Below the pieces are notes generated by a model, which saw only the letters and a list, made by a program, of their open reading frames with translations, ran no database searches and was not told the DNA's origin. The translations under genes and the position numbers were made by a program. Positions 1 to 8,040 of a stretch of 64,000 nucleotides of DNA are shown here, piece by piece; position 1 is the stretch's first letter, and every line of letters starts with the position of its first letter. The stretch is from Tomitella biformata AHU 1821 (GTDB lineage: Bacteria; Actinomycetota; Actinomycetes; Mycobacteriales; Mycobacteriaceae), in NCBI RefSeq assembly GCF_000524475.1, contig NZ_BAVQ01000005.1:1-64000 (forward strand), read 5' to 3'.

Positions 1-73
1 ATTGCCTACGAGGTAGCGTCAGTCGCAGTCGCTTCTGCGGCATAACCCCGTCCACTTTTCCGGGGGAACCTCA
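1..73. mobile_element. End of an insertion sequence (probably IS3 family), rest lies outside the window
   Basis: The potassium transporter reading frame ends abruptly at 73. The sequence to its left does not continue the protein. Read on the minus strand from 73 it begins TGAGGTTCCCCCGGAAAAG and then GTGGAC. A terminus starting TG, with a C-run and a GTGGAC block, resembles IS3-family terminal inverted repeats. Bases 74-76 (CAC) would then be the start of a target duplication. The other end and the transposase are not visible, so the family call is an inference. Confidence 0.5.
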
Positions 74-445
74 CACCTCCGCCGCCGCGTTCAGGCGGGC
101 CCGCAACCCGAGGCGGTTCGCCAGGACGAGTCCGGCCACGGTCGCCATCGTCATGATGCCGAACCCGCCGACCTGGATCAGGCCCAGGATGATCGCCTGG
201 CCCAGACCGGACCAGTGGGTGGCGGTGTCCACGACGATGAGACCGGTCAGGCACATTGAGGAGGTCGCGGTGAATAGCGCGTCGAGCACGCTCGTGTCCG
301 ACCCCGGCAGGCTGGCGGCGGGGAGGAGGAGCAGTCCGGTCCCGATCAGGATGGCGGCCGCGAACCCCAGCGCGACCATGCGCACCGGTGTCAGCGCCGC
401 GCCTCGCCGCCAGGGCTCTGGCCGCGGGGCGAGGGGAGGCGTCAC
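71..445 (-). pseudogene. TrkH/KtrB-type potassium uptake channel, 5' part only, cut by an insertion sequence
   Basis: The 124-residue product is the N-terminal quarter of a KtrB/TrkH K+ translocation subunit, an integral membrane protein usually of about 450 residues. Visible features are the first transmembrane helix (about residues 22-45), the first selectivity-loop region TSSMCLTGL (about 61-69) with VVDT after it, and a second helix around residues 83-108 containing IQVGGFGIMT. The frame stops at 71-73, where the TGA is supplied by the presumed IS terminus rather than by the gene. The ATG is at 443-445. No TrkA/KtrA partner is visible. Without the remaining membrane repeats it should not transport potassium. 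A contig-edge artefact is the alternative. Confidence 0.75.
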
Positions 446-530
446 CGCTCAAACAGTAGTGGCCGCAGTTCGTCGGCCCGGCTATTCACGGCCCGGCGCG
501 TCCACCCGGACCGCGAAGCGGGACTCTCGC

Positions 531-1538
531 TCAAATCCCGAGCGAGCGCGCCAGGGTGGGCCAGGACTTCGGCAGCTCGTCGCGCCAGTATGCCCAGGTG
601 TGCACGCCCGAATCGTTGTAGACGAAGGTGGCCGGGATGGACAGGGACGAGAGTCTGGCGTCGAGGTTGCGCGTGCACGCATAGGACACCGCCTCGAGGG
701 GGCCGCCGACCGCGACGAGCTCGAGCAGGTCGGGGTTGTCCAGCGTCTCGTTATAGCCGGGCAGGCCGGTGGCCGTCGAGACGTAGATGTCCATGCCGCG
801 GAGCTGCTCGGCGTGCCGGAACACGTCATGCGCGGCCCAGTCCGGGTCGCCCAGCGGACCCCACATGTTGTGGATGTTGCCGTCGTAGCTGTCGATGATC
901 AGCCCCATCTGCGCGAAGCCGATGGGGTTGTCTGTCTCATAGCAGCCGCTGAACGCCGCGACGCCCGAGTACAGCTCCGGGTTGCGGAACGCCAGCATCA
1001 TCGCGGAGTGCGCGCCCATCGACAGGCCCACGAGGGACTGCGCCCCGTTGCCGTTGAAGCGCGCGTCGATCAGGGGCGGCAGCTCCTGGGTGAGGAACGT
1101 TTCCCACTTCATGTGCCCCAGCACGGGGTCGGTCTGCTGCCAGTCGGTGTAGTAGCTGGCGCGCCCGCCGGTGGTGATCACGGCGTTGACGGGCTTGTCT
1201 TCGAAGAACTCGACGGCTTCGCCCTGCTCGATCCAGTTGTTGGTGCCCGGGGTCGCGGAGCGGCCGTCGAGCAGGTAAACGGTGGGGCGCGCGGTGGTGG
1301 CGTCGCGGGGGAGCAGCACCTGCACCTGGACCTCGCCCTGCATGGCGGGGGAGTCGATGAACACGCGCACCTGGCGGTCGGTGATGGGCTCGACGCGGGT
1401 GATCACCGCGGTAGAGGTTTGGGCGGTGGCCGGCGACGCGACGGCTGTCGGACCAGCTGCGAGCAGCGAGCCGAGAACGACGGCGGCCAGCGCGGTGGCG
1501 CGCAGGCGGCGACGGAACTGTAGGGCCTCGGACCTCAT
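531..1538 (-). CDS. Secreted mycolyltransferase-like esterase (antigen 85 / PS1 alpha/beta-hydrolase family)
   Basis: The product has 335 residues. It starts with a Sec signal peptide (basic RRRLR, then a hydrophobic stretch ending near ASPATA, about residues 1-40). The mature part is an alpha/beta-hydrolase of the esterase D/antigen 85 class. The nucleophile elbow is G-L-S-M-G with Ser173, and the likely catalytic His is His313 in GVHTW. The family transfers mycolic acids onto trehalose and arabinogalactan outside the membrane, so this may be a mycolyltransferase; a simpler secreted esterase is possible. I chose the ATG at 1536-1538 because the signal peptide begins there; the open frame runs further upstream without a leader. 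It lies downstream of the GAF regulator, about 105 bp away on the same strand, and seems a single gene. Confidence 0.8.
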   Translation of the reverse strand: MRSEALQFRRRLRATALAAVVLGSLLAAGPTAVASPATAQTSTAVITRVEPITDRQVRVFIDSPAMQGEVQVQVLLPRDATTARPTVYLLDGRSATPGTNNWIEQGEAVEFFEDKPVNAVITTGGRASYYTDWQQTDPVLGHMKWETFLTQELPPLIDARFNGNGAQSLVGLSMGAHSAMMLAFRNPELYSGVAAFSGCYETDNPIGFAQMGLIIDSYDGNIHNMWGPLGDPDWAAHDVFRHAEQLRGMDIYVSTATGLPGYNETLDNPDLLELVAVGGPLEAVSYACTRNLDARLSSLSIPATFVYNDSGVHTWAYWRDELPKSWPTLARSLGI

Positions 1539-1643
1539 AGTGGAGCTCACTTTCAACCAAAGGGCCGGAGACAGGGAGTCGTCACTGACAGCCACAATGG
1601 ATGATAGCCGACGGATGCTGGCTGCCACTGTGGGATGGCTGAA

Positions 1644-2921
1644 TCAGAATCGGGTGGCGAGCGCGCGCACTCCCGGGCTGGCGACACGCCGGACGAAGGG
1701 GGTGTCTGCGAGCTGGTCCGCAGCGCCCAGCCTGACCATCAGATCCACGGACTCCGCCAGCCGGTAGGGGCGGCTCTCGACGACCCCGCCGAGCGTGCGG
1801 CGCAGCCGGGAGATCTCCGCGCGGACGGTGACGACGTGGTCGGGGTCCCCGTAGATGGCCTGGCTGAGCTCCGCCGCGGTGAGGCCCGCCGTGCCGCGCA
1901 CATGCAGTAGGACCAGCAGCTCCGCGTGCCGGGTGGGCAGAGCGCTGCGCCACGACGCGTCCGCCCCGGACACCTCGATCGCCGGCTCCCCCGAGAGGTC
2001 CAGCGTGAGCAGGAATCTGGTGGCGTCGCCGGTGGCGCGGATCAGCCAGCCGTCGGTGATCGGCTCGGGCATGCACAGGCCGAGGCCGGGGATCTGCAGG
2101 GCGCGGCCGAGCCGGGGCACGGCGATGCGATCCGCCGCGGAGACGCCGGTGGCGTGCGCTACCCAGCCGTGCTCGTCGACCAGCAGCACGGGGCCGCGGG
2201 TGGAGGCGAGAGCCGGGGCGGAGGCGGTGCGCAGGCGCTCGAGCCGCTGCTCGTGGTGGCGCCACAGTTGCGACTCGGCCATCCGCACGGCGGTCTCGAC
2301 CAGCGCGTTGATCATCGGGTGGAGGGTGAGGGCGGGCCCGCTCACGTCGACGACGCCCAGCAGCTCGCCGGTGCGCGGGTCGTGGATGGGGGAGGCGGTG
2401 CAGTACCACGGGTGCTGGGATTGCTCGAAGTGCTCGGCGGAGAACAGCTGCACCGGCGCGGCCTCGGCGAGCGCGGTGCCGATGGCGTTGGTGCCCACCC
2501 GCTGCTCGGTCCACTCGCTGCCCTCCAAGAATCCCAGCTGGTCGGCGCGCTGGCGGATCCGCGCGGAGCCCATTCGCCACAGAATGATGCCGTCGGCGTC
2601 GGCGACGACCATGAGCAGGTGCGACGCGTCGGCGATGGCCGCGATGACCTGTCCCAACTCATCCACGACCAGTGCCAAGGGGCTCTCGCGGCGGCGGCGC
2701 TCGATCTCGGTCAGAGGCAGCGGGTGGCGGGCATTCTCCGCACCGGGCGCCAGCCCTGAGGCGAGCACCCGGGACCAGGAGCGGGAGACCACCGGTCGCG
2801 GCGCGGACCCGGCGGTGCTGCCGCCCAGGACCGCGTCATGGACCCGGGCCAGCTCGCGGGCGTATTGCGGCAGGTCGACGCCAGCCGCTATCGCACTGAA
2901 GCCGCTTCGCCCGTGTCCCAC
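1644..2921 (-). CDS. GAF-domain transcriptional regulator, divergent from the flavin monooxygenase
   Basis: The 425-residue product resembles actinobacterial GAF regulators related to the sensor half of AcoR. Residues about 80-215 form a GAF-like sensor with WTEQRVGTNAIGTAL and a conserved HPWYCTASPI segment. There is no AAA+ sigma-54 domain. The C-terminus (about residues 320-390) instead carries a winged-helix-like region, with TAAELSQAIYGDPDHVVTVRAEISRLRR resembling the HTH of response-regulator-like proteins. It starts with GTG (2919-2921). It is transcribed away from the monooxygenase across a 118-bp gap that contains a 10-bp-phased direct repeat, so it probably controls that gene. The ligand is unknown. 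Confidence 0.75.
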   Translation of the reverse strand: MGHGRSGFSAIAAGVDLPQYARELARVHDAVLGGSTAGSAPRPVVSRSWSRVLASGLAPGAENARHPLPLTEIERRRRESPLALVVDELGQVIAAIADASHLLMVVADADGIILWRMGSARIRQRADQLGFLEGSEWTEQRVGTNAIGTALAEAAPVQLFSAEHFEQSQHPWYCTASPIHDPRTGELLGVVDVSGPALTLHPMINALVETAVRMAESQLWRHHEQRLERLRTASAPALASTRGPVLLVDEHGWVAHATGVSAADRIAVPRLGRALQIPGLGLCMPEPITDGWLIRATGDATRFLLTLDLSGEPAIEVSGADASWRSALPTRHAELLVLLHVRGTAGLTAAELSQAIYGDPDHVVTVRAEISRLRRTLGGVVESRPYRLAESVDLMVRLGAADQLADTPFVRRVASPGVRALATRF

Positions 2922-2959
2922 ACCACAGTTCTACTCGACGGGGCCCGCGGGGTCGAGTC

Positions 2960-2978
2960 CGATGCAACGCGATGCAAC
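2960..2978. promoter_or_regulatory. Direct repeat CGATGCAAC x2, candidate operator
   Basis: CGATGCAAC occurs at 2960-2968 and again at 2970-2978, exactly 10 bp apart, one helical turn. It lies between the divergent GAF regulator and monooxygenase genes. A TGTGTCACA palindrome lies further on, near 3011. Both could be protein-binding sites; the assignment to the adjacent regulator is inference. Confidence 0.4.
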
Positions 2979-3039
2979 CATTGTCGTCCTCCGTGATCGG
3001 GTGTGTGCTCTGTGTCACAACAGCGATCAAGGAGTTGCC

Positions 3040-4893
3040 ATGACCGAGATGCTCACCAGGCCCGACACGCAATTCACGGAGCCCCAGTCCATCGAGCACA
3101 GCCCGCAGGCCCGCGTCGACGCGTGGTTGGCCGAGTTCGAATCCGCGCTCGCCGCCCGCGACATCCAGCGTGCTGCCGGACTGTTCGCCGTCGACAGCTA
3201 CTGGCGAGACCTCGTCGCCTTCACCTGGAACCTCAAGACCGTCGAGGGGCGTGCGCAGGTCGCGGACATGCTGTCCGACAGGTTGGCCGATGCGAACCCG
3301 TCGGGCTTCAGCGCCACGGCGACACCGGACGAGGCCGACGGTGTCGTCAGCGCGTGGATCGCGTTCGAGACTGCGACCGGCCGCGGCGAAGGGCATCTGC
3401 GGCTGAAGGCTGCCGAGTCGGGAGATGGCGCCGGGGATCAAGCATGGACCCTGTTGACCACGCTGCAGGAGCTCAAGGGTTTCGAGGAGTCGCGGCCGCG
3501 CGGCGCCAAACACGGCGCGGACAAGGCCCGCATCACGTGGGCGGAGGAGAAGGAGATCGAGGAACGCGAGCTCGGTCGCACCACCCAGCCGTACGTCGTG
3601 ATCGTCGGCGGGGGGCAGGGCGGCATCGCGCTCGGCGCCCGCATGCGCCAGCTCGGCGTGCCGGCCATCGTGATCGACAGCCACGCCCGCCCCGGCGACC
3701 AGTGGCGCGGTCGATATAAGTCCCTGTGCCTGCACGATCCCGTCTGGTACGACCACCTCCCGTACCTGCCGTTCCCCTCCAACTGGCCGGTGTTCGCGCC
3801 GAAGGACAAGATCGGCGACTGGCTCGAGATGTACACCAAGGTCATGGAGGTCCCGTACTGGAGCTCGACCACGTGCACCTCCGCCTCCTATGACGAGGAC
3901 TCCCAGGAGTGGACCGTCCAGGTGAACCGCGACGGCGAGGAGCTGACGCTGCGACCCAAGCAGCTCGTCATGGCCACGGGCATGTCCGGCAAGGCCAACG
4001 TGCCGGTGTTCACGGGCGCGGACATCTTCGAGGGCGATCAGCACCACTCCAGCAAGCATCCCGGGCCCGATAAGTATGTCGGCAAGAAGGTCGTCGTCAT
4101 CGGCGCCAACAACTCCGCGCATGACATCTGCGGGGCGCTGTGGGAGAACGGCGTCGACGTGACGATGGTGCAGCGCTCGTCCACCCACATCGTGAAGTCC
4201 GACTCGCTGATGGACCTGGGCCTGGGCGACCTCTACTCCGAGCGCGCGCTGGCCGCCGGCATGACCACGCACAAGGCGGACCTGACGTTCGGCTCGCTGC
4301 CCTACCGGATCATGCACGAGTTCCAAATTCCGGTGTACGACGCGATCCGCGAGCGGGACAAGGACTTCTACGACCGGCTCGAGGCCGCGGGCTTCGACCA
4401 CGACTGGGGCGACGATGGCTCCGGGCTGTTCATGAAGTACCTGCGGCGCGGCTCGGGCTACTACATCGATGTTGGCGCGGCGGAGCTCGTGGCCAACGGC
4501 GACATCAAGCTGGCGCACGGCAACATCCGCGAATTGACCGTGAACTCCGTCATTCTGGAGGACGGGACCGAGCTGGCGGCGGACGTCGTCGTCTACGCCA
4601 CCGGCTTCGGCTCGATGAACGGCTGGGTGGCGGACCTCATCGGCCAGGACGTCGCGGACAAGGTCGGCAAGGTGTGGGGCCTGGGCTCGGACACCACCAA
4701 GGACCCCGGGCCGTGGGAGGGCGAGCAGCGCAACATGTGGAAGCCCACCCAGCAGGAGGCGCTGTGGTTCCACGGCGGCAACCTGCACCAGTCCCGGCAC
4801 TACTCGCTCTACCTCGCGCTGCAGCTCAAGGCCCGATACGAGGGGCTGGCAACCCCCGTCTACGGGCTGCAGGAGGTGCACCACCTGAGTTGA
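3040..4893 (+). CDS. Flavin-containing monooxygenase with an N-terminal SnoaL/NTF2-like domain
   Basis: The 617-residue product has two parts. Residues about 25-150 look like an NTF2/SnoaL-like cone fold (ARDIQRAAGLF, then SYWRDLVAFTW). Residues about 180-600 form an FAD/NADPH class B monooxygenase core. The FAD motif is GGGQGG at 190-195, the NADPH-site motif is VVVIGANNSAHD near 350-362, and a YATGF motif lies near the end of the second Rossmann region. These enzymes insert oxygen next to carbonyls or at heteroatoms. The substrate is not evident. The ATG at 3040 has AAGGAG upstream; the longer open frame upstream is antisense to the regulator. Expression is probably set by the divergent GAF regulator. 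Confidence 0.85.
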   Translation: MTEMLTRPDTQFTEPQSIEHSPQARVDAWLAEFESALAARDIQRAAGLFAVDSYWRDLVAFTWNLKTVEGRAQVADMLSDRLADANPSGFSATATPDEADGVVSAWIAFETATGRGEGHLRLKAAESGDGAGDQAWTLLTTLQELKGFEESRPRGAKHGADKARITWAEEKEIEERELGRTTQPYVVIVGGGQGGIALGARMRQLGVPAIVIDSHARPGDQWRGRYKSLCLHDPVWYDHLPYLPFPSNWPVFAPKDKIGDWLEMYTKVMEVPYWSSTTCTSASYDEDSQEWTVQVNRDGEELTLRPKQLVMATGMSGKANVPVFTGADIFEGDQHHSSKHPGPDKYVGKKVVVIGANNSAHDICGALWENGVDVTMVQRSSTHIVKSDSLMDLGLGDLYSERALAAGMTTHKADLTFGSLPYRIMHEFQIPVYDAIRERDKDFYDRLEAAGFDHDWGDDGSGLFMKYLRRGSGYYIDVGAAELVANGDIKLAHGNIRELTVNSVILEDGTELAADVVVYATGFGSMNGWVADLIGQDVADKVGKVWGLGSDTTKDPGPWEGEQRNMWKPTQQEALWFHGGNLHQSRHYSLYLALQLKARYEGLATPVYGLQEVHHLS

Positions 4894-4908
4894 GGCCCAG
4901 CCCCAGTG

Positions 4909-4957
4909 AGTGTGGAGCGAACTGTACGGCTTTCCCGCGTACAGCTCGCTCCACACT
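4909..4957. terminator. Bidirectional terminator hairpin
   Basis: Arms 4909-4928 and 4938-4957 are complementary over 20 bp with one mismatch, around a 9-nt loop. It lies between the convergent monooxygenase and ABC permease genes and could end both transcripts. Confidence 0.8.
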
Positions 4958-4980
4958 TCTCGCATTTCTGGCCGTGGCGC

Positions 4981-6192
4981 TTACCGCCCCAGCGCCTGGC
5001 GCAGCGAGACCTTGCTGCCGGTCTGCAGGACGGAGCGCTGGTAGATCTTGGCGGCCACGATCGACAGCGCGAAGCAGGCGGCGATCATCAGCAGCACGGT
5101 CACCACGATCTGCACGGGGTCGGCCAGCCCGGCGGCGATCCGCATCGGCATCACCGTCGCGGAGAACGGCGGGATCCAGCTCATCACGGTCATGAACGTG
5201 CTGTCGAGGCTGTTGATACCGAAGAACGCGACGTAGACCATCGCCATGACCAGCAGGGTGATCGGCATCGTCGTGGAGTTGACCTCCTCCTGGCGGGAGA
5301 CCATCGAGCCGCCGGCGGCGTAGAGCACCGCGAAGAAGATGAAGCCCAGGACGTACCAGACGAGTACCGCGATCAGCACTGCCGTGGCCGTGCCGGTCAC
5401 CGTGATGAGCCCGGTGGCCAGGCCGGTGACGAGGCCCGCGACGCTGACGAGCGCAACCTGCAGCAGGCCGATCGCGCCGAGCCCGAAGATCTTGCCCCAC
5501 AGCAGGTGCAGCGGCTTGATGGTGGAGAGCAGCACCTCCACAACGCGGCTGCTCTTCTCCTCGACCACGCCGACGCCGACCGCGACGCCATAGACCGTGA
5601 TGCCCATGAACAGCAGGCCCGCGCCGATCGCGGCGAGGATCAGCCGCTGGCCCTCGTCGGCGTTCGGCGGGTTGATCGCCTCGACGGTGACGACCGCGCC
5701 CTCGGTGTCGGACTGCAGCTTGGCCTGGTCGACGTTCTGCGCTGTCAGCGCCGCGTCGGTGGCCTGAGCGCGGACGACGCCGTCCAGCAGCGAGTGCAGG
5801 TCGGTGTCGAGGGACTTGTCGGTCAGCGCGGTGACAGCGCCGTCGTCGGCCGACACCAGAGCGACCGCGACAGTCTCGTCCCCGGCCTGCGTGCGGGCCT
5901 CCTCCGCGGAGAGGTCCACAGTCTGGATGTCAAGGCCCAGTGCGGGTCCGGCGGCGGTGAGGGCGGGGCCGAACTGCTGGGCGCTGCCGACGAGGCCCAC
6001 CTTGGTCACGTCAGGCTTGCTGTCCCCGCCGACGAAGATGGAGGTGACGATGAGGCCGCCGATCATCAGCGCCAGGATGAGGGCGTTGCTGATGAGGAAG
6101 GACTTCGTGCGGGCCCGGGTGGTGAACTCGCGCTGGGAGACCAGGGCGATGGTGCGCAGCGCGCTGGTGTTCAGGGTGTTGGGGGTGCTCAT
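4981..6192 (-). CDS. ABC-2 type transporter permease (NatB-like)
   Basis: The 403-residue membrane protein has an N-terminal helix (about 32-53), a large extracytoplasmic region (about 55-180), and about five C-terminal helices beginning near residue 185. The loop VVEEKSSRVVEVLLSTIKP is the signature segment of the NatB/YhaP group of ABC-2 permeases. It forms an exporter with the ATPase encoded just upstream. Its ATG overlaps the ATPase stop in ATGA (6189-6192), so translation is coupled. The family exports Na+, peptides or antibiotics; no specific cargo can be read here. Confidence 0.85.
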   Translation of the reverse strand: MSTPNTLNTSALRTIALVSQREFTTRARTKSFLISNALILALMIGGLIVTSIFVGGDSKPDVTKVGLVGSAQQFGPALTAAGPALGLDIQTVDLSAEEARTQAGDETVAVALVSADDGAVTALTDKSLDTDLHSLLDGVVRAQATDAALTAQNVDQAKLQSDTEGAVVTVEAINPPNADEGQRLILAAIGAGLLFMGITVYGVAVGVGVVEEKSSRVVEVLLSTIKPLHLLWGKIFGLGAIGLLQVALVSVAGLVTGLATGLITVTGTATAVLIAVLVWYVLGFIFFAVLYAAGGSMVSRQEEVNSTTMPITLLVMAMVYVAFFGINSLDSTFMTVMSWIPPFSATVMPMRIAAGLADPVQIVVTVLLMIAACFALSIVAAKIYQRSVLQTGSKVSLRQALGR

Positions 6193-7100
6193 GCGGACAC
6201 GACCTCTCGGAACAGTTCAGTCAGGGACGGGCGGCGCGCGGCGAAGTGGCGGACAGGGCCGGTGGCGAGCGCGGCGGCGAGGACGGCCTGGTCGTCGGCC
6301 TGCGATTCGAGCTGCACGACGGTCACGCCGCCGTCGTCGCCTTCGCTGAGCACGGTGACGCCGGCGAGCTGATCGGCCCAGCCCCGCGGGGCCGCCGTGG
6401 CCTGAATCTCGAGCTGGCGCGGGCCCTTGGCGCGCAGTGCGTCGACCTCGCCGATGTCCGCCATCGTGCCGGCGCTGACGATGCCGACGCGGTGGCACAG
6501 GCGCTCGACGAGCTCGAGCTGGTGGCTCGAGAAGATCACGGGCACACCGGTTTTGGCCTTCTCGACCAGCACCTCGCTCATGACGTCCACGGCCACGGGG
6601 TCGAGCCCGGAGAAGGGCTCGTCGAGGACCAGCACGGCCGGATCGTGCACCAGGGCGGCGGCGAGCTGCACCCGCTGCTGGTTGCCCAGGCTCAGGTCGT
6701 TGACCATGTCGCCGGCGCGGTGGTCGATGCCGAGCCGCTCGGTCCAGCGCCGCACGGAGGCGTCGGCGTCTGGCTTGCTCATGCCATGCAACCGCGCCAG
6801 ATATGAGAGTTGTTGTCCCACCTTCATTTTCGGATAGAGCCCGCGCTCCTCGGGCATGTATCCGATGGTGCGGCGCACGTCGAGGTCCACCGGCTTGCCG
6901 CCCAGGCGGACCTCGCCGGAGTCGGCGGAGAGGACGCCGAGCGCGATGCGCATGGTGGTGGTCTTGCCCGCGCCGTTGCTGCCGACGAAGCCGAAGATCT
7001 CGCCGGGGCGGACCTCGAAGCTCATGTTGTCCAGCGCTTGCACCGCGCCGTAGCGCTTGGAGACCTTGTCGATGGTGAGGGTGTTGTCGGTCATGGTCAT
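6189..7100 (-). CDS. ABC transporter ATP-binding protein (NatA-like)
   Basis: The 303-residue ATPase has Walker A GSNGAGKTT (about 40-48), a Q-loop region YMPEERGLYP, signature LSLGNQQ, Walker B VLVLDEP, and the switch His in SSHQ. The C-terminal extension (about 215-303) is typical of DUF4162-containing exporters. The ATG at 7098-7100 overlaps the upstream stop (ATGA, 7097-7100) and has GGAAG five bases before it; an in-frame ATG at 7094 is less well placed. It is the third gene of a four-gene operon: XRE regulator, small membrane protein, ATPase, permease. Confidence 0.88.
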   Translation of the reverse strand: MTMTDNTLTIDKVSKRYGAVQALDNMSFEVRPGEIFGFVGSNGAGKTTTMRIALGVLSADSGEVRLGGKPVDLDVRRTIGYMPEERGLYPKMKVGQQLSYLARLHGMSKPDADASVRRWTERLGIDHRAGDMVNDLSLGNQQRVQLAAALVHDPAVLVLDEPFSGLDPVAVDVMSEVLVEKAKTGVPVIFSSHQLELVERLCHRVGIVSAGTMADIGEVDALRAKGPRQLEIQATAAPRGWADQLAGVTVLSEGDDGGVTVVQLESQADDQAVLAAALATGPVRHFAARRPSLTELFREVVSA

Positions 7101-7636
7101 GCCGCTTCCGTGAGGTAGTCGTCGGGTTCGGGGTCGGTTCGGGTCCAGGCCAGGATCATTGCCGGCGTGCAGGCTCCGATGATGAGAGCGGTCAGCACGA
7201 ACATGCCTGCCGAGTAGGTGGGGAACGTGATGGCGCCGTCGCTGGAACCGGCGACGATCAGCGCGAAGGCCGGGACCATGGCAAGGCACTGGGTGACGGT
7301 CAGCCCGATGGAGCGGGCGCTGTCACGCTGGCGCAACTCGCGTTCATCGAGGGCGTCGCGCGGTGCGTCGCTCTGCCGGCCGGAGACCACTTGAAGGGTC
7401 GTCCACACCGGCAGGAACACGACGACCACCGGTAGCCACAGCACCGCGCCGAGCATGTTCACCAGGCAGATCGCGGCGACGACGATCATGCAGGCGAACG
7501 TCGCGCACAGCGTCACCACCAGCGCGCGACGGCGTTTCTGGATGCGCCAGCCGGGCAGCCAGTGCTGGAATTTCTCCTCGTTCCTCAGGAACCGCCGGGT
7601 GCGGAAGTCTTGGTATCGGTCGATGACGTCAGGCAT
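7097..7636 (-). CDS. Small multi-pass membrane protein of the ABC operon
   Basis: The 179-residue protein has about four hydrophobic segments, at roughly residues 39-60, 62-82, 110-130 and 140-165. The N-terminus is basic (IQKRRRA before the first helix). No recognised domain was identified. It overlaps the XRE gene by 8 bp upstream and the ATPase gene by 4 bp downstream, so it belongs to the same transcript and probably assists or regulates the exporter. Function unknown. Confidence 0.75.
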   Translation of the reverse strand: MPDVIDRYQDFRTRRFLRNEEKFQHWLPGWRIQKRRRALVVTLCATFACMIVVAAICLVNMLGAVLWLPVVVVFLPVWTTLQVVSGRQSDAPRDALDERELRQRDSARSIGLTVTQCLAMVPAFALIVAGSSDGAITFPTYSAGMFVLTALIIGACTPAMILAWTRTDPEPDDYLTEAA

Positions 7637-7904
7637 CGGTCTCTCCAGACGGGAGGGTTGGCGGGTACAGGGGCCCGAACTCGGACCGGGCGAACACAGC
7701 CTCGACGGGTAGGCCGAAGACCTCGCAGACGCGCAGCGCCAGGTCCAGGCTGGGGGAGTGGTCGCCGCGTTCCATCGCCCCTATCGTCTGCGGGTTGACG
7801 CCGACGATCTCCGCGAGTTGGGCCCTCGACATCTTCCGGTCCGCGCGCAGCACGCCGACACGGTTGAAGAGGGGAAGCTTCTGCCCCTTACGGGCTGTGT
7901 TCAT
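7629..7904 (-). CDS. XRE-family helix-turn-helix regulator
   Basis: The 91-residue DNA-binding protein has a Cro/C1-type HTH at about residues 13-70 (MSRAQLAEIVGVNPQTIGAME). It resembles the short YozG-like regulators found with ABC exporters. The ATG is at 7902-7904; the frame upstream of it is not protein-like. It is the first gene of the exporter operon. Its promoter contains a palindrome between the -35 and -10 hexamers, which suggests autoregulation. Confidence 0.88.
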   Translation of the reverse strand: MNTARKGQKLPLFNRVGVLRADRKMSRAQLAEIVGVNPQTIGAMERGDHSPSLDLALRVCEVFGLPVEAVFARSEFGPLYPPTLPSGETDA

Positions 7905-7911
7905 GTGTTGA

Positions 7912-7940
7912 AGTGTTGTGTAAACACAACGGTTTGTCAA
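7912..7940 (-). promoter_or_regulatory. Promoter and palindromic operator of the XRE-ABC operon
   Basis: On the minus strand TTGACA (7940-7935) is followed after 17 bp by AACACT (7917-7912). The spacer holds the palindrome GTTGTGT-AA-ACACAAC (7915-7930). This is a good site for autorepression by the encoded HTH protein, which is inference. Confidence 0.55.
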
Positions 7941-7964
7941 AATATGGCAACAGGATGAGTTCAT

Positions 7965-8040
7965 CCTCTGTGATGGCGATCGTGTGCTCGCTATGCGACG
8001 TCCGCGATCCCATTTGCGGACAGGATGGCCTCCCGCGTCG
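7965..8040 (-). pseudogene. Decayed C-terminal fragment of a methionine aminopeptidase
   Basis: Minus-strand translation gives [17 protein letters not shown], matching the C-terminal strand of type I methionine aminopeptidases (DGS-AH-EHTIAIT). The DNA aligns over about 70 bp with the second remnant at 51901-51975, beginning with TGATGGCGAT and GTGTGCTCGCT in both copies. One-base gaps break the frame upstream. It lies just upstream of the XRE gene and cannot encode an enzyme. Confidence 0.6.

Noticed and set aside
2836-4965. Minus-strand open frame (709 residues) across the flavin monooxygenase
   Set aside because: Antisense shadow; the plus-strand product has clear FAD and NADPH motifs and a good ribosome site.
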